The position numbers and the translations under genes were made by a program. From assembly GCF_013267595.1 (NCBI RefSeq), contig NZ_CP054011.1, positions 1,502,147 to 1,566,146 of the forward strand: a stretch of 64,000 bases of DNA. Reading direction: 5' to 3'. Origin of the DNA: Prevotella melaninogenica. Lineage in GTDB: Bacteria; Bacteroidota; Bacteroidia; Bacteroidales; Bacteroidaceae. The notes below the pieces were generated by a model. The model did no database searches. It saw only the letters and a program-made list of their open reading frames with translations, and had not been told where the DNA came from. Positions 10,614 through 19,482 of the stretch are shown here, in pieces. How positions within the stretch are numbered: the stretch's first letter is position 1; the number at the start of each line of letters is the position of its first letter.

Positions 10614-12080
10614 TTAATTAGCAATCAGCTCATAACAGCCGATATCTGGTTTACTATCACGCTGCTTACCATCATGATCAGTTGCAAAACGAGTATCGCC
10701 AAGGGAAAGTCCTGTATTAATAGCAGGATACTTCTCACCTTTTTCAGCCTTCTTTAGATGGAAATCGTACTTCTGTTTGTCGCCATCTACGAGTAAAAAC
10801 TGCTTTGAGCCACCATCTGGATAATCCTTACTATTCTCCCAAATGACGTCTGTGAAGTTTGCTAACAAAGCCGTTTCCTTAGGTTTTGGCGTACGAAGAA
10901 TACAATTATAGAAGTGATAATTAGCTGTCACACCCTCCTTGTTATTAGCCATAAGCACATCATCAGCATAGCCTGTCACAAGCGAGTTGACAACGTGGAA
11001 GGTCTGAAGAGGATAATCCTTGTTGTCAATATGGTTGCCAAAACTCAACGCCGCACCACGATTACTATCGAAAGGATAGAACTGTGCGAAGGTACAATGC
11101 GTCAAAGTAACCTCACCACCCACAAAGGATGCACAGTCCATCAGCGTGTTAGAGAACTGAGAGTTATAAGCAACAACCTTACTGTTTATCGCTTGTAAGC
11201 CATAGCCTTGACAGTTATGAACAGTAGAGTTAGCAATCGTCAACTTCGTACGAGTCGCTGTTGCCGTATCACAGAAAATACCATTATAAGTCGAATGGAT
11301 ATCCGTATGCGTAAGAACATTATCGTAACTATCCTTATGAAAGCGCACTCCCTGCCACTGACCACTAACCCTGTCGTAAGGAAGATACTTAAACATCTTA
11401 TCCAATCGGTCGCCACGCAGTGTCACAGGATTGTCTGCTGTGCCTTCACAACGCAGTGTTCCGTAAACATCAAGGGCAGCCTTCTGAGAGAAGTACACGG
11501 TTGTTCCAGCAGGAATTGTCAGTGTAGCACCAGCTTCTACCTTCAATGTATCTTGGAAAACAATCGGTTTTGTACTGGTCAAAGTAGTATTAGATGTAAT
11601 CTTGCGACCCTTTACCAACTCTGCATCCCAGCTGTAGACACGTAAGTTTACCTTCTGTTGTACACCACTTTCGAGCGTAAACAAAAGATTATCAACGACC
11701 TCTTGCGGTGTTGCAGCATTATTAAAAGGTGATGTCATCTCAACGAATACCTGAATACTATCCTTGTTGCGTACTTCCAAATCGCCTACTCGATAGCCAT
11801 TAGCAGCCGAGAGTTCCACACCATCTACATTCACACGGAAACCCGTTTGATTACCTTGTGCCAGACGTACATTGGTTAATCGCAATCCATCACCCGACTT
11901 ATTATACACCCAGAAAATCTTAGTAGATGTCGGAACGTTGGAGAAAGTGGTGTCAAGTCGTAGTGTGTCAGTTGAGAAAGAGAGCAGATTGCTCCGTGAT
12001 GTTGTGAAAGTATCATCATCAGAGCAGGCTGCCATGATTATGACAACTGACATAAAAAACAATATAGATAACTTTTTCAT
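10614..12080 (-). CDS. Lipoprotein with right-handed beta-helix-like region
   Basis: 488 aa with a lipoprotein signal (MKKLSILFFMSVVIIMAAC, lipobox Cys19, followed by SDDD), so a membrane-anchored, possibly surface-exposed lipoprotein. From about residue 170 it has repeating short beta segments (LTIPAGTTVYFSQKAALDVYGTL, later NGIFC, GYGLQAINSKVVAYNSQFSN) typical of a right-handed parallel beta-helix. The C-terminus has IGCYE. No polysaccharide lyase catalytic residues were identified, so substrate and activity are unknown. It is 59 bp from murI on the same strand. Confidence 0.8.
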   Translation of the reverse strand: MKKLSILFFMSVVIIMAACSDDDTFTTSRSNLLSFSTDTLRLDTTFSNVPTSTKIFWVYNKSGDGLRLTNVRLAQGNQTGFRVNVDGVELSAANGYRVGDLEVRNKDSIQVFVEMTSPFNNAATPQEVVDNLLFTLESGVQQKVNLRVYSWDAELVKGRKITSNTTLTSTKPIVFQDTLKVEAGATLTIPAGTTVYFSQKAALDVYGTLRCEGTADNPVTLRGDRLDKMFKYLPYDRVSGQWQGVRFHKDSYDNVLTHTDIHSTYNGIFCDTATATRTKLTIANSTVHNCQGYGLQAINSKVVAYNSQFSNTLMDCASFVGGEVTLTHCTFAQFYPFDSNRGAALSFGNHIDNKDYPLQTFHVVNSLVTGYADDVLMANNKEGVTANYHFYNCILRTPKPKETALLANFTDVIWENSKDYPDGGSKQFLLVDGDKQKYDFHLKKAEKGEKYPAINTGLSLGDTRFATDHDGKQRDSKPDIGCYELIAN

Positions 12081-12139
12081 CTTTTACTTTTTGTTCTTAT
12101 CTAACGACTCAACAGGCTGTTTTATTGTCCGTTTCGAGC

Positions 12140-12979
12140 TTATTCCAAGTCTACATGCTCCACATTAACCTGCTCATGCAGGAAGATGCGTGCCGTTTCT
12201 TTGAACTTTTCGGGGTTTTCTGTGGTGTAATACTTCACTGTAGCATTCTTCGTACAACGTGCATCCATGTCTGGATGGCGACGGAAATAGTCTTGCAGAC
12301 TCTCCGCTACATACTCTCCTTGTGGTACGATACGCACCCCACGTGGCACATGCTTCAATATCTTCGGCATGAGAATAGGATAATGCGTACAACCAAGGAT
12401 GAGCGTATCAATCTCTGGATCAAGTCGCATGATATGGTCGATACGCTTCTTTACGAAGTAATCAGCACCGGGACTGTCTGCTTCATTGTTCTCAATGATT
12501 GGCACCCACAGCGGACAAGGAACACCCGTTACCTTTACATCCCCCCACAGCTTTTGTATTTCAAGGTTATAACTATCACTCTTAATAGTTCCTTCAGTTG
12601 CCAACACACCTACATGTCGTGAGTGGGTAAGCTTGCCAATTACCTCTGCCGTAGGGCGAATTACACCCAACACGCGCCTATCTGGGTCAAGATTGGGCAA
12701 GTCATTCTGCTGAATCGTACGGAGCGCTTTGGCAGATGCGGTGTTACAACCTAAGATAACCAACTGGCAACCGAGCTCGAAGAGTTTCATCACAGCCTGA
12801 CGTGTGAACTGATAGACAACATCAAAGGAGCGTGAACCATATGGAGCACGCGCATTATCGCCCAAATAAAGATAGTCATACTCTGGGAGCAGCTGACGAA
12901 TACCATGCAGAATGGTTAGTCCACCATACCCAGAATCAAAAATACCGATAGGTCCCGGCTGTTTAGAATACTTTGTCAT
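12140..12979 (-). CDS. murI: Glutamate racemase
   Basis: Cofactor-independent enzyme giving D-glutamate for peptidoglycan. It shows IGIFDSGYGGLTIL near the N-terminus, LGCNTASA with the first catalytic Cys, and LGCTHYPIL with the second. The start at 12979 (MTKYSKQPGPIGIFDSG, 279 aa) places the active-site loop at the usual distance and has an AAAGACT stretch upstream. A start six codons earlier (12997) is also open. murI next to the ompH-bamA block is a conserved Bacteroidetes arrangement. Confidence 0.95.
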   Translation of the reverse strand: MTKYSKQPGPIGIFDSGYGGLTILHGIRQLLPEYDYLYLGDNARAPYGSRSFDVVYQFTRQAVMKLFELGCQLVILGCNTASAKALRTIQQNDLPNLDPDRRVLGVIRPTAEVIGKLTHSRHVGVLATEGTIKSDSYNLEIQKLWGDVKVTGVPCPLWVPIIENNEADSPGADYFVKKRIDHIMRLDPEIDTLILGCTHYPILMPKILKHVPRGVRIVPQGEYVAESLQDYFRRHPDMDARCTKNATVKYYTTENPEKFKETARIFLHEQVNVEHVDLE

Positions 12980-13030
12980 TAGTCTTTTTAAATACAATTA
13001 ATCGTCGTCCGATATCACCACATACAGAGT

Positions 13031-13082
13031 GGTGCGGACGCTCCGCACATCCTGTGCGGATGCCCAGCACGCTTTGTGCTAA
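13031..13082. repeat. GC-rich intergenic repeat (copy 2)
   Basis: It contains GTGCGGACGCTCCGCACAT followed by CTGTGCGGATGCCCAGCACG, the same core as at 2131 and 22259. Its internal palindromes could form hairpins between the third OmpH gene and murI. Confidence 0.65.
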
Positions 13083-13127
13083 GCATCAACACCACCCATG
13101 CAAAGCCTTTTCTGCGGGTAAAGTCTT

Positions 13128-13643
13128 TTATTTCAAAGCAGCTATCAAAGCCTCTGTAACATCTTCTCCCATCGCTGTATTAACGAATGGGACACTATTG
13201 TTATCTGCATTCAGAATGAAAGCGTAACCGCTTTCCTTTCCCATCTGACGTACAGCGTTGTTTAACTTTGCGTGAACAGGTGCATAGATATCTTCTTCAG
13301 CCTTCTTCAACAGACGCTCAGACTCCTTACGAAAGGCGATGTTGCGGTCCATCAATTCCTCTAACTCTGCCTGACGCTTGCGAAGAATAGATGGTTCCAA
13401 CTTGCGCTGTACGTCGAGGAAGTCTTCATAACGGCTATTGAAATCCTCTACAGAACGCTTTGTCTCGGCATCATACTTTGCCTTAAGGTCGTTATAACTG
13501 CGTGTAGCTGTGGCATAGTCAGCCATTGCATGAAGCACCTTATCATAGCTAAAGTATGCAAACTTAAATGCTGGAACACTCTGTTGTGCCATTGCCAAGA
13601 GCGGCAAAAGCATGAAAACAAAGGAAAAGAATAGTTTTTTCAT
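13128..13643 (-). CDS. OmpH/Skp-like periplasmic chaperone (paralogue 1)
   Basis: 171 aa with a cleavable signal peptide (ending LAMAQQ). A long charged coiled-coil (about residues 45-130) lies between short beta-forming ends, as in Skp. The FAYFSYDKVL and GYAFILNAD segments match the two ends of the OmpH domain. Skp carries unfolded outer-membrane proteins through the periplasm. It is the last of three OmpH genes downstream of bamA on the same strand, and is more diverged than the other two. Client specificity is unknown. Confidence 0.85.
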   Translation of the reverse strand: MKKLFFSFVFMLLPLLAMAQQSVPAFKFAYFSYDKVLHAMADYATATRSYNDLKAKYDAETKRSVEDFNSRYEDFLDVQRKLEPSILRKRQAELEELMDRNIAFRKESERLLKKAEEDIYAPVHAKLNNAVRQMGKESGYAFILNADNNSVPFVNTAMGEDVTEALIAALK

Positions 13644-13988
13644 TATCTCTTTTATTATCTCTTCAATATATAAACAAAAATGAGGTCATCGCAAGAACAT
13701 ATATCCGTGCGGTGACCTCACCCTTTTATCTCCTCAGAAACAGTGTTAGTTAGTTAATTGGAAAAGCTCTTTTCCGACCCCTTCGACTGTCTTTTCTAAA
13801 TTCTTTTCATGAAGAAAAATATTTTTTTTCACGTAAATAAATTCTTCTTGTCATGAAAATAATTCCGAGTTATCGTAATGACAGACTCTCAAAGACGAGC
13901 CATAACAGGAATACTTGCCTATCTCAAAAACTTAAAAAACCGCTAAATCAAGGAGAATCAACTACGGGGCAAAGGCACCCGCAATGTA
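13644..13988. repeat. Intergenic region with AT-rich palindromes
   Basis: No gene is supported in this 345-bp gap. Positions 13798-13866 carry the same palindromic motif family as 7737-7833 (TTTTCATGAAGAAAAATATT, TGTCATGAAAATAATTCC). A short inverted pair GAGGTCATCGC / GCGGTGACCTC (about 13682-13719) lies just upstream of the paralogue 1 gene and could affect transcript continuity between the OmpH genes. Confidence 0.55.
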
Positions 13989-14492
13989 TTACTTCATCTT
14001 AGCCAACTGAGCCTTTACCTCTGCAGTGATATCCTTGCTGAGTGCCTCGTTGATATACAATGGCTGACCAGCTGCCTTCTCCATGATGTAAACATAGTTA
14101 CCTGCCTTAGCAACAGCAGCGATAGCGTTACGAACCTTCTCAAGAACAGGACCGAGCTGCTTCTGCTGCTCCTCATTGAAAGCCTTCTGGTTGTCCTGAG
14201 CAGTCTGCTGGATCTTGTTGTACATATCCTGCAAGCTCTTCTCGGTCTCAGCCTGCTTTGTAGCGTTCATTGTGCTCTTAGACTTGTCATAAGCCTCTGC
14301 CTGACGCTGCAACTCTGACTGCATGTCTTCAATCTGCTTCTGATACTCCTTACCCTTAGCTTCCAACTTACTCTGAACAGCTGTAGCCTCTGGCAGTGAC
14401 TGGAGGAGAGCCTGTGAGTCAAGGTGACCAAACTTCTGTGCAAACAATGTCATTGGTGCGCAAAGCATCAACATCAAAAATAACTTCTTCAT
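13989..14492 (-). CDS. OmpH/Skp-like periplasmic chaperone (paralogue 2)
   Basis: 167 aa with a signal peptide ending near LFAQKFGHLDSQ. The mature domain starts with FGHLDSQALLQSLPEA, then a Gln/Glu/Lys-rich coiled-coil (about 40-120) and a NYVYIMEKAAGQPLYINEALSKDIT end that fits OmpH. It lies between paralogues 1 and 3 in the bamA cluster. Its codon use is notably uniform (GAGAAG, CAGCAG), suggesting high expression. Role as for Skp, inferred from family and position. Confidence 0.9.
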   Translation of the reverse strand: MKKLFLMLMLCAPMTLFAQKFGHLDSQALLQSLPEATAVQSKLEAKGKEYQKQIEDMQSELQRQAEAYDKSKSTMNATKQAETEKSLQDMYNKIQQTAQDNQKAFNEEQQKQLGPVLEKVRNAIAAVAKAGNYVYIMEKAAGQPLYINEALSKDITAEVKAQLAKMK

Positions 14493-14628
14493 TTCTTTTT
14501 ATTGTTTAATTGTTTATTAATTTACTTTTTATCTGCGGTGATAGTATTTCTAACTCACCCAGTGTGACTATAATTTCTATAGTAGATAGGCTTCCTAAGA
14601 TGGTTAGTTTACTTAGCACAAAGACTAC

Positions 14629-15174
14629 TTACTGATAAGAATATCCCAACTTCTGCAGTACCTCATTACTGATATCCACCTTTGGTGAACCATAGATAAT
14701 ACCAGCGGCATTGCTTGAACGGTCGATAACTAAACTATAACCGCGCTGGTCAGAGATATCCTTTACTGCGTTATAAATCTCGTCCTGTATAGGAGTAATC
14801 AGACTGGTACGCTTCTTGAAGAGCTCGCCTTCTGGACCGAAGTACTTACGCTTGAGGTCGGATGCCTGCTTTTCCTTAGCCATAATCGCCTCTTGTCTCT
14901 TCTTTTTCTGGTCCTGAGAAAGGAAGACTACCTCATTCTGATAATTCTTATACATGGTAGAAGCCTCTGTGTTGAGTGCTTCAACCTCAGCCTGCCACTT
15001 CTTACTTACCTGATTCAACTGCTCGTTTGCACGCTCATAAGCTGGCACATTCTTGAGGATATACTCCATATCAATCAGTGCAAACTTCTGTGCTGAAGCC
15101 ATTAAAGGCATAAGAGTAAACACACAAAGAGGTAAAACGTATCGCAATACACTCTTAAACATATTCTTCTTCAT
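14629..15174 (-). CDS. OmpH/Skp-like periplasmic chaperone (paralogue 3)
   Basis: OmpH family protein of 181 aa from 15174 (MKKNMFKSVLRYVLPLCVF). A start seven codons upstream is open, but the AAAGAG stretch just before 15174 and the normal signal-peptide shape favour 15174. The signal peptide ends near MASAQ; the mature part begins FALIDMEYILKNVPAYERAN, a classic OmpH start, and a coiled-coil covers about 60-120. It is the OmpH gene nearest bamA, 115 bp downstream, and probably shares its transcript. Confidence 0.9.
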   Translation of the reverse strand: MKKNMFKSVLRYVLPLCVFTLMPLMASAQKFALIDMEYILKNVPAYERANEQLNQVSKKWQAEVEALNTEASTMYKNYQNEVVFLSQDQKKKRQEAIMAKEKQASDLKRKYFGPEGELFKKRTSLITPIQDEIYNAVKDISDQRGYSLVIDRSSNAAGIIYGSPKVDISNEVLQKLGYSYQ

Positions 15175-15183
15175 CTCTTTTAA

Positions 15184-15289
15184 TTCACAATTCATAATTC
15201 ACAATTCACAATTATGATTACCGATACTCACTTAGTTTATTGCTGCAAACAACTCGTTCACTCGTCAACTTGTCAACTCGTCAACTAAA
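15184..15289. repeat. Short tandem repeats between bamA and ompH
   Basis: Two simple arrays are seen: ATTCACAATTCATAATTCAC-type units (15184-15214) and ACTCGTCAACTTGTCAACTC-type units (about 15250-15288). They separate the bamA stop from the first ompH gene. Their role is unknown. Confidence 0.6.
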
Positions 15290-17905
15290 CTAAAACTCCT
15301 GTCCAAGGATAAAGTGGAACTGGCTGCCACCCTTTGTACCAAATACCTTGTCGAAGCCATAAGCCCAGTCGATACCCATCATACCCACCATTGGTAGGAA
15401 TATACGAACACCAAGACCAGCAGAACGTTTCATATCAAATGGATTGAACTTACTTGTCTCTGTCCATGCGTTACCAGCCTCAACGAATCCAAGACCATAA
15501 ATGGTTGTATTACCCAAGAGGAATGGATAACGAAGCTCCAATGACATACGGCTGTAAGCATAACCCTCAGCACCACGAGGAGTAAGTGAACCGTTCTCGT
15601 AACCACGAAGACCGATTGTTTCCTCAGCGTAACCAGTAGTATATCCACTCATACCATCACCACCCATGTAGTAGGTTTCAAACGGACTTTTCTTGTTTTT
15701 ATTGTAACTACCCAACAAACCAAACTCAACACGAGTCATCAAGACGAAGCATTTCTGACCGCTTGTAAGGGCTGTAAAGGTGCGAGCCTTGAACTTCCAC
15801 TTGTGATATTCTATCCAACGATACTTCTCCTGCTGCTCTTGCAAGAAGGTTGGAGAGTTGCTGTCTTTTGCCAAGTTTGCATAGTCCTTACCGTCCCACT
15901 TAGACCAAGGTGGAGTAATGGTCAATGATACTGAGAAGTCAGAACCACGGCGTGGGAAGAGTTGGTTGTCAGTTGACGTACGATTAAGTGCGATGTTGAG
16001 ATTCAAGTTGTTCGCTGAACCATTCGACATAATGAAGTAACGCCAATTACGCAACATGTAGCGCTGATACTGTAGCTGGAGTGATAAGGTGAAATAGTCA
16101 TCAGGCCAGCTCAAGCGCTTACCCCAACCAGCATAGATACTAAAGAGTTTCACATACTTGTCTGGGTCATAATAGTTCTCGTAGCTATTGTAATTATAGT
16201 TACCATAACCGTAACGATAGTTGTTATAGTTATTCATGTAACCACTGTTATAATAGTTGCTTGATACGTCTGTCTGCTTTGAATATGACATACCCACATT
16301 GAATTGGATAGGACGTTTACCTCCCAACCAGTTGGTTGAGTATTGAGCATTGTATGACTGGTAGTAAGTACCGTTGGTCTGTGCACCCAATGAAAGTGTC
16401 TCACCATCACCGATAGGCATAATACCACGATGTTCGCGGTTCCTATGGAAGAGGTTTGCCATTGAGAAGTTATTCAACTTCAAACCGACACGACCGATAA
16501 CACCCGTCTGACCCCAACCAAGTGAAAGTTCAACCTGGTCGTTTGATTTCTGCTTGAGGTTATAATTGATGTCAACAGTTCCGTCCTCATAGTTTGGCTC
16601 TGGTACTGGGTTAATAGCCTCTGGGTCGAAGTGTCCCATAGAAGCCAACTCACGTGCAGAACGCTGAAGTGCTTCCTTAGAGAAGAGGTCGCCTGGCTTT
16701 GTACGCAACTCACGACGAACAACATTCTCGTAAAGGCGGTCGTTACCATTAATCTTCACACGGTTAATATGTGCCTGCTGTCCTTCAACGATACGCATCT
16801 CAAGGTCGATAGAGTCACCGACAATATTCACCTCTGTTGGTTGAAGGTTATAGAAGAGGTAGCCATTGTTCCAATAAGCATTGCCCACAGCATCCTCATC
16901 CTGTGAAAGACGCTTGTTCAAATAGGTTTGGTTATATACGTCACCTTTCTTCATATCGAGCAAACGAGACAGATAGTCGGTTGAGTAAACAGTATTACCT
17001 ACCCATTTGATGTTACGGATATAATATTTCTTACCCTCATCTACCTTTACATAGATATCTACATGCTTTGGATCAACGTTCCATACACTATCTTTCAGAA
17101 TGATAGCATCACGATATCCATATTCGTTATACTTCGTGATAAGGTTCTTCTTATCCTCAGCCCAACGCTCTGGAGTGAACTTCTTTGACTTTAAAAGATT
17201 AGAAAGCTTACCAGCCTCATGGGTTTTAGCAAAGGCACCCTTGCTAAACAGGGTTCCTTTAATCTTCTTTTCACCCAACTGGTTGTCGCCATCAATCGTA
17301 ATCGTACGCACCTTCAGCTTCTCCTTCTTATCTACATCGATATCAAGGATAACCTGATTCTTAGCTGCTACATCGTCACGCTGACGGATGAAGACCTCAG
17401 CATTCTTATAACCCTTGTCTTCAAAGTACTTCTTTGCAAGTATCTTCGCACGGTCAATCATGTTAGGCGTAATCTGTCCACCCTTCAAGAGACCGAGTTT
17501 CTTTTCCATATCCTCACGCTCTGTCTTCTTCAGTCCATTATAGTTAATGGTAGAAATACGAGGACGTGGTGCGAGGTGTATCTTCAAATAGATATTATCT
17601 CCCACAATAGAGTCAGCCGAAATGGAAACATCTGAGAAGAGTCCATGCTTCCAGTAACGCTTCACAGCATCTGTGATAGCCGTACCCGGAACCTCCAACT
17701 CCTGTCCAACAGTGAGTCCTGAGATACCAGTGAGGACATAATCCTCGTAGCCCTCGATACCAGTAACCGTCAGTCCTGCCAACTTGTAAGTCTTAGGAGT
17801 ACCTGAATAAGTGATGTCTGGGTTTACAATCTTCTGCTGTGCACTCATTGTGAGCGAAACTCCAGAGAGTGCAAGGAGCATTAACACCTTATTTATTTTA
17901 GTCAT
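15290..17905 (-). CDS. bamA: Outer-membrane protein assembly factor BamA
   Basis: 871-aa Omp85 protein that inserts beta-barrel proteins into the outer membrane. A signal peptide (ending SLTMSAQQ) is followed by about five POTRA domains (about residues 35-440, e.g. RISTINYNGLKKTEREDME and INRVKINGNDRLYENVVRREL). A C-terminal barrel (about 460-871) ends in FHFILGQEF, the terminal-Phe assembly signal. A Tyr/Asn-rich insertion (NNYNNYRYGYGNYNYN) lies in an extracellular-loop position. It is flanked by uppS, 12 bp upstream, and three OmpH chaperone genes, the conserved Bacteroidetes order. Confidence 0.96.
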   Translation of the reverse strand: MTKINKVLMLLALSGVSLTMSAQQKIVNPDITYSGTPKTYKLAGLTVTGIEGYEDYVLTGISGLTVGQELEVPGTAITDAVKRYWKHGLFSDVSISADSIVGDNIYLKIHLAPRPRISTINYNGLKKTEREDMEKKLGLLKGGQITPNMIDRAKILAKKYFEDKGYKNAEVFIRQRDDVAAKNQVILDIDVDKKEKLKVRTITIDGDNQLGEKKIKGTLFSKGAFAKTHEAGKLSNLLKSKKFTPERWAEDKKNLITKYNEYGYRDAIILKDSVWNVDPKHVDIYVKVDEGKKYYIRNIKWVGNTVYSTDYLSRLLDMKKGDVYNQTYLNKRLSQDEDAVGNAYWNNGYLFYNLQPTEVNIVGDSIDLEMRIVEGQQAHINRVKINGNDRLYENVVRRELRTKPGDLFSKEALQRSARELASMGHFDPEAINPVPEPNYEDGTVDINYNLKQKSNDQVELSLGWGQTGVIGRVGLKLNNFSMANLFHRNREHRGIMPIGDGETLSLGAQTNGTYYQSYNAQYSTNWLGGKRPIQFNVGMSYSKQTDVSSNYYNSGYMNNYNNYRYGYGNYNYNSYENYYDPDKYVKLFSIYAGWGKRLSWPDDYFTLSLQLQYQRYMLRNWRYFIMSNGSANNLNLNIALNRTSTDNQLFPRRGSDFSVSLTITPPWSKWDGKDYANLAKDSNSPTFLQEQQEKYRWIEYHKWKFKARTFTALTSGQKCFVLMTRVEFGLLGSYNKNKKSPFETYYMGGDGMSGYTTGYAEETIGLRGYENGSLTPRGAEGYAYSRMSLELRYPFLLGNTTIYGLGFVEAGNAWTETSKFNPFDMKRSAGLGVRIFLPMVGMMGIDWAYGFDKVFGTKGGSQFHFILGQEF

Positions 17906-17917
17906 CTATCGCGTAAC

Positions 17918-18670
17918 TTAATTGTTTTCGTTTTCTTCTACTTGTTTCTCTGTCTTTCCAAAGCGACGTTGTCTGCTCTGGAAACTCACAATGGCTTTCT
18001 GCAAGTCCTGCTCATCAAAGTCAGGCCAATAGGTATCACAGAAGTACAGCTCAGAGTAAGCTATCTGCCATAAGAGGTAATTTGAGATGCGAAGCTCACC
18101 ACCCGTTCTAATCAAGAGGTCTGGGTCAGGCATAAAGTTTGTCTCTAAATGCTCGCTAATCACCTCTTCTGTAATCGTTTCTGGGCGCAAAGGTTCAGAG
18201 CTGTTAGCCTGATGCTCTGCGACAATCTCCCTCATTGCTTTGGCTATCTCCCAACGTGCACTGTAGCTAAGCGCCACAACCATTGTCATTGCAGAGTTCT
18301 TTGCGGTATGCTCTTCAGTCTCACACAACTTCTTCTGCACTTCTTCTGGCAGACGTGCCATGTCACCAATAACACGGAAACGCACATTATTCTTCACGAA
18401 GATTTCATCTTCCAAAGACGTAAGCACAAGTCCCATCAACGCTGCAATCTCATCCGTAGGACGATTCCAGTTCTCTGTTGAGAAGGTATAGAGCGTGAGA
18501 AACTTCACACCCAATCGTACACATTCTGATGTTATGCGACGAACGGTATCTACTCCTGCCTGATGTCCGTAGGAGCGTGGCTTATTGCGTTCGGTTGCCC
18601 AACGTCCATTACCATCCATTGTGATGGCAATATGCTGGGGTATTCGTGTCATATCTAATTCTTCTGCCAT
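17918..18670 (-). CDS. uppS: Isoprenyl (undecaprenyl) diphosphate synthase
   Basis: Cis-prenyltransferase making the C55 lipid carrier for peptidoglycan and surface polysaccharides. The active-site segment [13 protein letters not shown] begins near residue 14 from the chosen start. The [13 protein letters not shown] and [18 protein letters not shown] segments are family hallmarks. The start 18670 ([17 protein letters not shown], 250 aa) gives the usual length; an in-frame start 14 codons upstream (18712) adds a poorly fitting leader. bamA follows after 12 bp, suggesting co-transcription. Confidence 0.95.
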   Translation of the reverse strand: MAEELDMTRIPQHIAITMDGNGRWATERNKPRSYGHQAGVDTVRRITSECVRLGVKFLTLYTFSTENWNRPTDEIAALMGLVLTSLEDEIFVKNNVRFRVIGDMARLPEEVQKKLCETEEHTAKNSAMTMVVALSYSARWEIAKAMREIVAEHQANSSEPLRPETITEEVISEHLETNFMPDPDLLIRTGGELRISNYLLWQIAYSELYFCDTYWPDFDEQDLQKAIVSFQSRQRRFGKTEKQVEENENN

Positions 18671-18769
18671 ATCTTTTGAAGAGATAAACCTATGTTTTGT
18701 TCTGTACAGCACTTACGTCTGCACGCTTTAGACATTACCTATATTATAATAGGTGGAAACTAACTTCCC

Positions 18770-19462
18770 TTACTCGTCCTCGTTATGACAAGTCTTACAC
18801 TTTGCCATGAAACTATAAGAGAACGTCAGTTGTAGGGTTGAATAGCTGTCTGTATTCTTAAAGAGTCCACTACTCTTAATGCTGTAAGGGTCTTTCTGTC
18901 CGTCTAACTCATCGCTGAGCGAGAAGTGTAATGCCCATTCCAATCCTACGTTCATTCGTTCATTTACCTTATACTTCACACCCAATCCGATTGGGAGATT
19001 CGCAGTGAGCACCGACTTTCGGTCGCCACCCTTAATATTAACGTAGGTGGTACCCAATCCTATCATTGCATAAGGCGACAAACGCTGTGCACCACGATAG
19101 TCACGACCGGTACCATACGGCAGGAAGTTATATTCGTATGCAAAGCCTACATCAACCAATGAATTGTCAAATGTATAGGGAGCTGAGGCAAAACGTGGAT
19201 AGTAAGTCTTGACATCAGCCGACGAACCTTTCATCTTTCCAAACGATACGTTCATCTTTAATCCCATATAAGGACTGAGATTATATCTTGCCAGCACCGT
19301 TCCCATCGGCTGTAGGTCTTTGAACAACGACTCATTAAAGTCGCCTAAGTAACCCATCATACCGACACCGGTACCTATCTCCATCTTATACTCCGGATCC
19401 GACTGCGCCCATAGAGGCGTAGCAGCAAGGAAAAGGAGGAGGTTGATGAAGATACGTTTCAT
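18770..19462 (-). CDS. Outer-membrane beta-barrel protein (DUF6089-like)
   Basis: 230 aa with a signal peptide ending TPLWAQ. The mature protein has alternating hydrophobic beta-strands and glycines (EIGTGVGMMGYLGDF, YAMIGLGTTYVNIKG, MNVGLEWALHFSLSDELDG) typical of a small OmpA-like barrel. The C-terminus continues past the barrel with CKTCHNEDE, an unusual Cys-x-x-Cys tail. In related genomes a DUF6089 protein often sits upstream of uppS/bamA, so the assignment is partly by context. Confidence 0.8.
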   Translation of the reverse strand: MKRIFINLLLFLAATPLWAQSDPEYKMEIGTGVGMMGYLGDFNESLFKDLQPMGTVLARYNLSPYMGLKMNVSFGKMKGSSADVKTYYPRFASAPYTFDNSLVDVGFAYEYNFLPYGTGRDYRGAQRLSPYAMIGLGTTYVNIKGGDRKSVLTANLPIGLGVKYKVNERMNVGLEWALHFSLSDELDGQKDPYSIKSSGLFKNTDSYSTLQLTFSYSFMAKCKTCHNEDE

Positions 19463-19482
19463 TGTTGTCCTGTTTGAATAGC

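Noticed and set aside
10614..12080. Pectate lyase or other polysaccharide lyase
   Set aside because: The beta-helix pattern is structural. No lyase catalytic residues could be placed.
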